A stretch of DNA of 64,000 nt, taken from contig CM059583.1 in assembly GCA_030407085.1 (NCBI GenBank), positions 26,758,001-26,822,000 on the forward strand, given 5' to 3'. This DNA comes from Trichopria drosophilae (Eukaryota > Arthropoda > Insecta > Hymenoptera > Diapriidae). The first letter of the stretch is position 1; every line of letters begins with the position of its first letter. Below are positions 56,630 through 64,000 of the stretch, piece after piece. Under the pieces are notes generated by a model, which was not told the origin of the DNA, ran no database searches, and saw only the letters and a program-made list of their open reading frames with translations. The translations under genes and the position numbers were made by a program.

Positions 56630-57010
56630 GATTGCAATGGCTACAGGAAATTTTGACTCGTGGGAAGGGGCGGTGGATCGGCCGCCGCCGTTGCAAGGGG
56701 GTTGGTTGACGTACGGCGAACAGAGCGAACGGACAGGTCGCTTATTTATGACGACCATACTTCAGAAATATGAACTGGTTCGCGTCGAAAGTTCGGGATG
56801 CGTCTTTCCAGTTCAAAGTGTATAGAGTGGTACAGAGAGAGCAAGACAGAATCCGAGAGAGAGTGAGATGAAAAGAGACAAAAAAAGGGAGGGAAAGACT
56901 GCGATCCACGACTCGCGCTTTCAACGCGCAAGATTTGCGAGAGGTCGCGAGAACGTAATTTCGAATGAGTTCCATTATTCTTACCACTCCGCTAGTCTAC
57001 AAAAAATATG
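56630..57010. other. Small higher-GC island
   Basis: Begins with GC-rich sequence in which ATG at 56637 opens 62 codons (NFDSWEGAVDRPPPLQGGWL), unrecognised. It then has a purine-rich tract at 56825-56905 and a CpG-rich end. Coding status is uncertain. Confidence 0.35.
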
Positions 57011-57285
57011 ACCGACTCGGAAAGACACGCGCATAAGTTAGCAACAATTCCTTTTGGTCATCGTAACTGATTTGTACTTATAAGAGTTTATGGTAACTTA
57101 CGGGTAACAATTATCTTAATAAGTGTATCTCTTATGAATTTTTGTGGTCCAAGATGTCAATTATTATATCATTTTCTTATATCATTTTAAGTTAAAAATT
57201 TTAAGAAAGAAGTGATAATAGTAATATCTGTAGATTTTTAAATTAATCTTGGTGTTTAATGAAGTAGTAAAAACTATATATACTA
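57011..57285. other. AT-rich non-coding stretch
   Basis: Nothing recognised. Confidence 0.4.
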
Positions 57286-58036
57286 CACTGGTGTCCTCGA
57301 CCAAAAAGAAGTTTTATGAAAATTCCCGGGAAAAAGGTTTGCGGCATCTTATTTTAGATATTTCATAGTTTCAAAATCCGTTTCGAATGAAATCCTAGCT
57401 GATCATTTTCATAGAAAAACACTATTCAACATTTTTTCTATTTTTTGTATTTTATCCATTCAAATCCTGTAGTAACTAAAACATTTAGGATCATTAAGTA
57501 ATGTTAGAATTTGTTCAAATCAGACTTATAACATGCACATTTTGTAGAGAAAGGTATTATTTCACAAAATGGCAATAAAACATTTCCAATGAGTATCACT
57601 CTCAGCCTAACCCAGAACCACGACGGGGACGTGATGATGCAGCGATTCCATTTTTTTTACAATTTTTGTCTTTCTTTATTTTTTTATATTTTATTCTTTG
57701 CGTTTTTTTTTGCTTGTTATTATTTTTTTTTTTATTATTTTTTATTGCTTTTTTTATTTATGAAATTATTATGTAATGAATAAAAACGTTTAAAACGAAT
57801 AAAAATGAACAAATTCTAACTTCAATTAATGATCCTGGGTAACTTAGTTACAACTGGATTGAAATGGATAAAATACAAAAAATAGAAAAAATGTTTAGTA
57901 GTGTTTTTCTATGAAAATGATCAGCTATGATTTTATTCGTAACGGATTTTAAAACTATGAAACATCAAAAATAAGATGCCGTAAATCTTTTCCCCAGGCA
58001 TTTTCATAAAACTTCTTTTTAGTTGAGGACACCCGT
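57286..58036. mobile_element. 750-bp foldback element with T-rich loop
   Basis: The left arm (GGTGTCCTCGACCAAAAAG, GCATCTTATTTT, GATCATTTTCATAGAAAAAC, TTGTATTTTATCCATT) is mirrored by the right arm (57800-58036). The right arm has AATGGATAAAATACAA, GTTTTTCTATGAAAATGATC, AAAATAAGATGC and AGTTGAGGACACC. The loop carries a T-rich tract at 57648-57770. The forward Phe-rich ORF there is a reading of that tract. Confidence 0.8.
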
Positions 58037-58229
58037 GACTAAATGTAGCATCCACTTAATCTAAGTGGTTCAGTCATAAAATCAACTATATGAAATATTT
58101 GTTAAAAAATACCAATATTTCTTTCTTTAGTAATGTTTAGCGAGGAATTTAACCCGTCCGCGAACCAGCTTTCGCCGGAGAAGTAGTTCAAAATGAGCAC
58201 ATTTTTTTCCTATAGATCGATTTCAAGAT
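58037..58229. other. AT-rich non-coding stretch
   Basis: Nothing recognised. Confidence 0.4.
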
Positions 58230-59015
58230 GAGTTGGTATATATCAGGGTTTCTAGGTTGGCTGATTATGAATCTGATATTACAATTTCAAAATCCAAAAT
58301 GGCGATTCCAATATGGAGGACTAAATTTATCAAGAAAATATCAAATTTCCATAAAAATTTCTATCTAATGGTTTTTGGTGTCCCTGATATCGAATCTCAT
58401 GATAATATTTCAAAATTAAAAATGGCGAATCTAATATGGCTTACTAATTCTGACAAAATGATCGAGTGTCCATAAAAATTGCTTTCTAACATGGTGCCGA
58501 TTATTTCATGTCTGTCTTTTATTTTCTAGCGAGAATAGTAACTTACCATTCTTTTTTAGATATTTTACTGTACATTTTCTATCTGAGCAATTGCAAATCT
58601 GATGTGAAGTACATTGATTGCAGCATGACTCTGTTCTGTGAATTAAAAAGCCTTGAAATCAAAGTCATTGAAGGGAAATCTTGTAACTATTTGATTGAAT
58701 AATTGATCGTACCTGTAATAATAAAGTCTTTGTTGGACAATAACAAAAGTTTCATTGAATTTGCTGAAAATTCGACAATTTTTGGAAAATAAGCCCGCCA
58801 TACTGGATCTGTAATTTTGAATTTTGAAATTTTAACATCATATTTATTACCAGCGATCCAAAACACTCTTAGGTAGCAATTTTTATGAAAATTCGATAAT
58901 CTTTGAAAAATTAGTCCACCATTATTAATTTTGAAATTTTAACATCAGATTCGTCATCAACAACTCAAAAACTCCTTATATCAATTTTTATGAAAATACG
59001 ATAATTTTTTATCGG
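58230..59015. repeat. Head-to-head ~118-bp satellite array
   Basis: Forward units at 58230-58500 carry CAAAATGGCGATTCCAATATGG and AAAATGGCGAATCTAATATGG about 120 bp apart. Reverse units at 58740-59015 carry CCGCCATACTGGATCTG, CCACCATTATTAATT and TTTTAACATCAGATTCGTCATC. A ~240-bp unrelated AT-rich segment lies between. Confidence 0.7.
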
Positions 59016-60480
59016 TAACCCAAACAACCATTGAAGTGTTAAAAAAAATGTAATCATGGAGAGCTGTTTTCCATGCTTTCTGATAATTTCAGCTATTTTT
59101 CCTACGATGAAAGGATGGTTATTAAAGTATTCCTCCACTTCCGGTAATTACCTTTCACTTTTGGGTCAAAAAGATCAAGTTCTAAACTTTCATTTCAATT
59201 CTATTAGATCGATTGTAGGCTGTCGCATTTTGGTTTTAATGTGACTGAAAAAGTGTCAACAAGGCAATTTTGTTACTTTTTAACCTCGATTTTTATGGAA
59301 CAATAAATACAAGTTTTTTAATTGAACATATCTCGACCTTGTGAACGCAACTCAAAATGCGCCGAATAAATCTCTGCGTGACAAGTCAATTTTACAAACC
59401 TAACACATCAACAGTAAACATATATAGATCCAGTAAAATAAACATCAGTAATATACTTTACCCTTTGAGTAAAATCTTTCGCAAAACATAAATACAAAGT
59501 AATGTTAAACGATATTTGCTGATTTGTGAAGATTGCCAGGAAGCTGGAAAATGCCTTATCTTGAGTAATTTGTAAAATAAAAGAAGAATGAAATGTAGAT
59601 GCTCGCGCTTCAGTGTATATAAAACTGATGTCATATTCAAGGCAATTACCCAAGGAGACATTTTCCATTGGCTAGTCGATGTGCCGGCTCTGGTATGTTG
59701 ATTGAACGTGAATGGTCGACACGATGACTCGAGAACGAATTCCACCATTTCGCCAATTTATACTTCCTGATACGTGCATCGGTACATATTGCCTGGTCAT
59801 TCGGAAATTCTTGTTGGATATAAATTCGAATTTTTATTGAGCCATAATTTAATTGAAAATTACACATTGATGACTAATGCTCATTTTTAATGTTACCGTA
59901 TTTATTTTGTAACTGGATTTATGTTCGTAGATTACCTCAGGATGCAGGTACAGAGATATTGGATGCCAAATATAAATTTTATCCATCTGAGTATCTCAGA
60001 CGAACGGTTATTGAATTTTTTATTGCGTAGTGCAGGTAGTATTATATATGGACATATCTCAAAAACTTTTAAAGTTTAGAACGACGTCCATTACGATGAC
60101 TTGAAAATTACAAAGAAAAATGTTTACCATGATTATATGTTCTCATTACATACCATTTGAATTAAAGTGACTAATTTGAGACTGTCTTGTTTAATTTTTA
60201 TGTCATAGTGAATGCAATATTAATAATAATAAATAATAAAATTCTATTTTACATCCAAATGTCTAGGAGACAAACATGACAGGTGTTTTTGGTAGCTTTC
60301 TTAAACATAATAAAACAAAGAATAAATTCAAATTTGGGGGCATTCTTCCCGCAACCCAATTGGTGGTGATTGCATCAATCAAAAATTTCAACATGGCTGA
60401 AATATTTTCCAAGCGCCATCTGTCGGAATCATTTCGATTTCCAAATAGGCGGTTTTTTTGAAAACACATTTTTAAGAAAA
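59016..60480. other. AT-rich non-coding stretch
   Basis: Three overlapping minus ORFs at 59408-59867 lack domains. Nothing else was recognised. Confidence 0.4.
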
Positions 60481-60499
60481 ATGTTAAAAATTCTGTCTT

Positions 60500-60665
60500 A
60501 TGATGATAATTCTATGAAAAATATGAAGAACCCGAAAATATGTGAAAAATTCAGAAAAAATAACGGGGAACTTGGAAGAACATTCGGCAGATACCAGAGT
60601 ACGGTCCTGGGACCTTTCAATTTCCGGTCGATTGCTCTAACCAACTGAGCTATATCTCCCACACG
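60500..60665 (-). mobile_element. tRNA-derived SINE, copy 2
   Basis: The head is the tRNA-like segment 60586-60659. The body on the minus strand, GCCGAATGTTCTTCCAAGTTCC, then TTATTTTTTC, matches the body of copy 1 (AACGAATGTCTCGAGTTTGG, then T-run). The 3' limit is approximate. Confidence 0.6.
60586..60659 (-). ncRNA. tRNA-like head of the SINE (not a functional tRNA)
   Basis: The A-box TAGCTCAGTTGGTTAGAGC is perfect. The acceptor stem pairs 6 of 7, the D stem GCTC/GAGC pairs, the anticodon stem pairs 4 of 5 and the T stem 5 of 5 with one GU. The T loop is ACCGTAC instead of TTCRANY, and position 33 is C rather than U. These departures argue against decoding function. The same C33 and CGACCGG anticodon arm occur in copy 1. 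Confidence 0.6.
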
Positions 60666-60879
60666 CCTCCACTCCATTAATTTTTAATTAGTCATATATT
60701 TCGTATTTCTTCATATTTTTCATATTACTGCATTGATTTGCAGGAAAAAAGCCCCCAAATTTTAATTTATTGTTTGTAAAATATCATCCTGCAAAAAATG
60801 CTATTTATTTATAATAAAACAAAGAGTTTGCGACGGTTTTTTAAAATTTGGTAATCTCTTATTAATTTTGAACATATAT
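60666..60879. other. AT-rich non-coding stretch
   Basis: Nothing recognised. Confidence 0.4.
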
Positions 60880-61600
60880 ACACCAAATAACCAATTGAAT
60901 TTAGTTTTAGACTAAATTGAAAGGTAAAAGGCTCAATAACCCGATTTTAGCCATTTTGAGTACATACACAGAGCCTAAAATAACGCTGTTGTTCCACCGA
61001 TAAGATTAAATTATGATAATATTTTTCCTGCAGAATCTAAATATGATCATTAAAATAACCACTTGGACCTAGCTTTTTACCAAATTGGAGGTCAAAGGGG
61101 TAGAAAATCGTGTTTTTTTGACATTTTTCACATTTATAATATAGGAAGCGACGCAAAAAAATTAAGAAATGTAAATTGCGAATCCAATATGCCCAACGAA
61201 CTTTTTGAAATTTGGAGGAATTCAAATTCATTATCGTCTTGACTATTTTTCTAGAAAAACACAAAAATTTTCTATGTGATTTTTTACCACTTTGTCCTCC
61301 AATTTGGGTCAAAAGTTAGGTCCAATTCAATATTTAGCGTACTCATTTCGGTTCTGCGGGAAACATCCTAACAGAATCGACTCTTACTGATCGCACTACA
61401 CCATTTTTTTTTGTGCTACGAATTGACGCTAAAAAATCCCTAGGATTTAATTTTTACCCCTTTGACCTCCAATATCTCAAAAACTAGACCGAAAGGTATT
61501 TTGGTATTTATATTTGGGTTCTGAAGCAAACAGGCCATCAGAGTCGACTCTTACTTATAGGGCAACAGCATTTTGTTAGGCTGTGTTATTAATATGAATT
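60880..61600. repeat. Decayed ~170-190-bp repeat array with orientation switch
   Basis: AACCACTTGGACCTAGCTTTTTACCAAATTGGAGGTCAAAGGGG near 61058 has a decayed forward partner near 60889. Reverse partners are near 61290 (CCTCCAATTTGGGTCAAAAGTTAGGTCCAA) and 61460 (CCCCTTTGACCTCCAAT). TTCTG(C/A), then (A/G)GAATCGACTCTTACT or its variant, occurs at 61370 and 61545. Confidence 0.6.
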
Positions 61601-62019
61601 AAAAAGATTTGATGTAATAAAATACATATTTTAACTTGTCCATCAAGATACAAATATAAATATATCCATAAACGCATAGAATAATATTACAATAAGAATA
61701 GAACAAACGTTTTGAAGTGATTGAATATCTGTCAGATTCTTTAAAATCGACGTAGGATGTTATCTCAAATGACAAGTCACAACTATGTTTAGAATTCCAA
61801 GTTTATACTTATTTATTAGTATATTCTCAGAATCGATCGTGCTTTGAATCATCGACTGTTCTTTTTATAGCTGTAAACGTATTTCAAATTTGTTTAAAAC
61901 ATTGTGTTAAAAAATAATTAAAAAACATATCTGTTAATTTAGTATTGATATATATCGGTCAATAATAATAAATAAAAAATAAAAATAAACTCTAAAAGTA
62001 ACTCCAAGGTTATATAAAA
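61601..62019. other. AT-rich non-coding stretch
   Basis: Nothing recognised. Confidence 0.4.
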
Positions 62020-62120
62020 TGCTCTTCAGTACTGACTGCTGCAATAGAGCTATACTGACCGTCAGAACTGACTCAATACTGAACCACGGTACTAAACACG
62101 TAAAACATTTCAGAAAGTAC
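62020..62120. repeat. TCAGTACTGA word cluster 3 (short)
   Basis: CTTCAGTACTGACTGC, CCGTCAGAACTGACTCAATACTGA and AGAAAGTACTACT repeat the word of clusters 1 and 2. Confidence 0.55.
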
Positions 62121-62129
62121 TACTAAATT

Positions 62130-62470
62130 GATTTTTATGCAATTCTGTGCGCAAAGTGTGACTGCGCACTAAAATTCGCTGCGCAAAGTAAATTTTACCA
62201 CACTAGTGCCTACGCAGTGCGCAAAGTAAATTTTACTGCACTGCGGGCGGTAATATTACTTTGCGCACAGCTTTCGCACATTTGCGGCAAAATTTTCTTT
62301 GCGCATTGAAATTTGCGGGCGCAAATTAACACGTTCCACAATGTAGAATTGCATAAAATATCGTAAGCAACGCATGCACAACTTCATCTCACTCATCGCC
62401 GATTATGTCGGCGACTCGTGTCTGCTCTCGCTGCTTGGGCGGTAAAATGCACTTTGCGCACTTGTTGCAT
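62130..62470. repeat. GCGCAAAGT / ACTTTGCGC word cluster
   Basis: GTGCGCAAAGTGTGACTGCGCAC, GCTGCGCAAAGTAAATTTTAC, AGTGCGCAAAGTAAATTTTAC, TTACTTTGCGCACAG and ATGCACTTTGCGCACTTG place one word in both orientations. The ends GCAATTCTGTGCGC and TAGAATTGC also mirror each other. Confidence 0.7.
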
Positions 62471-63054
62471 AATATACTATATATTATTTTGCCTAATTTC
62501 TTAATGCTTTGGTGACTATGAACCCATAAATTTCCGTTGGAAATTGTTTAGAAGTTTTTTTTTAACAAACGGACCCACTAGGCCAGAAAGTCTAAACTAG
62601 GGCAAAATTACCAAATTATTACTAATATTCGACTTCTTAATAGGTCCGTTCTCCCAAATTAAACTATGCCTTTAAAGTCCAAATGCCTTCCATTACCTAA
62701 TTTCGACTTGAAATTTACCGTGTTTTTATTCCTCATTTACCTGAAATAGGTTACCGCCGTTAGGCAGTTGGACTTATTCAGAAGTCGAATTGACATAATT
62801 TCGACCAATTTACCTGGGGATCTGCTTTTTCCACTTGTAACAGCAATTTTAACTATACTATGAAATTATAAACAAATTTACACCGGTTCATTTCATACGT
62901 AACAGATAGATCAATAAAATGATACAAGGACTCACCACTATGTGAAAATTCCATGAATTAAGTCACACTATTCTGCCAGCAACCGAAAGTTAGTCGGATC
63001 TGCTAAACTCGAAAAAGTGGAGTTAAACAAAAGCCGGTCATGGCCAGGCACCTG
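62471..63054. other. Non-coding stretch
   Basis: Nothing recognised. Confidence 0.4.
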
Positions 63055-63263
63055 CCCAGATAGCAGAATAGAAAACTGGTCCAGAATGATCTTATGCGCT
63101 CTATAAGAGGTCGGATGCTTCAAATTATGAGGTTTTGCTTAGCTTGTGATCGTAATGTTTTAATAATGATATCAAGAATAATTAAAACCTCAAAATTTGT
63201 GGTCGGAACATCCGAACACGTCATAAGTTCATTCTGAACTATTTTTTTATTCTACTATTTGGG
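63055..63263. mobile_element. 209-bp MITE-like element (CCCAGATAGCAGAA)
   Basis: The left CCCAGATAGCAGAATAG, TCCAGAATGATCTTATG and AGGTCGGATG pair with the right CATAAGTTCATTCTGAAC and ATTCTACTATTTGGG. The truncated relative is at 378-497. Confidence 0.75.
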
Positions 63264-63389
63264 TGTTGATTTGTATACATGTGATAACTGCCTTCCTACA
63301 ATTACTCCTAATTTGAATAGTGTATGTAGTGTTGTCGGTACTACGACTACACACACACCATACTTTTACACATATATGACATTTCATCA

Positions 63390-63699
63390 AAGAAATTCAA
63401 CATACCATACGAGAGTTCATGGTACAATCATTTCAACACAAACATTTCATCACATGATCATTTCAAAACGAATAAAAAACAATACATTTTTTTAAAATTG
63501 AAAATAACAATTACGTATTATACACACCAAATAATATAAAAATGTAACTTAACCGAACCTAACCTAACCTAACCTATTTTGTTATAGTGTTTAATATTTT
63601 ATGTGGAAATGGTCATGTGTTGAAAAATTTTATGATGAAATGTTTGTGTTGACATGTTTCCGATGAAGTTATTTTGTGGTGAAAACATACTTGTGTTGA
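63390..63699. mobile_element. Foldback with telomere-type repeat in the loop
   Basis: The left ATTTCAACACAAACATTTCATC and CACATGATCATTTC are mirrored by the right GATGAAATGTTTGTGTTGAC and GGTCATGTGTTGAAA. The loop contains the AACCT run at 63546-63575. Confidence 0.6.
63546..63575 (-). repeat. Short interstitial TTAGG-type telomeric repeat
   Basis: Four perfect AACCT units (63556-63575) preceded by AACTT and AACCG. This is (TTAGG)n on the minus strand, the canonical insect telomere unit. Confidence 0.6.
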
Positions 63700-63907
63700 A
63701 ATCCCAACGGGCACGAAAGTCCCGAATGTTTCTAAAAAGTTTTTAGAACATTCCAGAAACGTTCCTAAAACGTTAAATGTCTGCAACATGGATGAAACGT
63801 TTATAAAACGTTCCGTAAAAGTTGCAGACATAAAACGTTTTAGGAACGTTTCTGGAACATTCTAAAAACGTTTTAGCAACATTTGGGTCCTTCGTGCCTA
63901 TTGGGAT
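63700..63907. mobile_element. 208-bp palindromic MITE-like element
   Basis: Ends ATCCCAACGGGCACGAA and TTCGTGCCTATTGGGAT mirror each other. TAGAACATTCCAGAAACGTT, CCTAAAACGTT and TGTCTGCAAC pair with GTTGCAGACA, AACGTTTTAGG and AACGTTTCTGGAACATTCTA. Arms are ~90 bp with a ~25-bp centre. The word AAACGTTT recurs throughout. Confidence 0.8.
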
Positions 63908-64000
63908 GTTATATGTTGAATAGTCACAATTTGGTCAACCGCAAAATAAGTGAAAACGCTACTCAAGTAAATTCATAGAGTATAACAGTCCCCCTTTTTG
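63908..64000. other. AT-rich window end
   Basis: Nothing recognised. Confidence 0.4.

Noticed and set aside
57589..57783. Phe-rich plus ORF
   Set aside because: Translation of a T-rich tract in the foldback loop.
60586..60659. Functional tRNA gene
   Set aside because: T loop degenerate and position 33 is C; a second locus shares the same defects plus a common 3' body, which fits a SINE.

Overview
The window looks like nuclear DNA of an arthropod, most likely an insect. It is AT-rich, has no operon-like gene packing, and is full of decayed transposons, foldback elements and satellite fragments. It also has interspersed higher-GC islands, a short (AACCT)n/(TTAGG)n telomere-type run, a tRNA-derived SINE family and Penelope-like reverse-transcriptase fossils. 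Hymenoptera is my best guess, but no diagnostic host gene proves it. I recognise no complete protein-coding host gene; the window behaves like a gene desert or a very large intron.

Layout: 0-13 kb alternates foldback elements (517-1167, 10350-11100, 12045-12316), fragments of a ~118-bp satellite, clusters of a reiterated palindromic word (TCAGTACTGA at 7.3-8.1 kb, AAGACCTC at 9.3-10.0 kb) and GC islands (2.3-3.1 kb, 8.3-8.9 kb). 13-25.5 kb holds AGAGTG/CACTCT clusters, a 1.1-kb foldback (15845-16945), promoter-like sequence near 19.4 kb, a ~300-bp degenerate repeat series (20.9-22.4 kb) and the largest GC island, with a consensus TATAAATA box (22.4-23.8 kb). 25.5-33 kb holds a Penelope-like RT fossil, a non-LTR 3' tail, and a 13-bp repeat on both sides of a GC island. 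33-42 kb holds a SINE, a second TCAGTACTGA cluster, three GC islands and a second RT fossil.

42-47 kb contains the most striking object: a 1.57-kb, nearly perfect palindrome (42928-44496) inserted into a GTAT microsatellite. About 1.1 kb further on is the best candidate coding exon in the window (45588-45848, minus strand). 53-60 kb carries a perfect three-unit heat-shock element 37 bp upstream of a TATA-like box, a small MITE nested in a satellite unit, and a 1.6-kb foldback enclosing an 83-codon cysteine-containing ORF. It also has a 750-bp foldback and a head-to-head satellite array. 60-64 kb ends with a second SINE, a ~170-190-bp repeat array, a GCGCAAAGT word cluster, two foldbacks (one with the telomere-type repeat in its loop) and a terminal 208-bp palindrome.

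Most of the structure is therefore mobile or repetitive. Two patterns stand out: many unrelated elements are each built by reiterating one short palindromic word, and the ~118-bp satellite occurs both inside the loop of a foldback and as oppositely oriented arrays. All homology statements come from reading the sequence by eye. No database search was possible.
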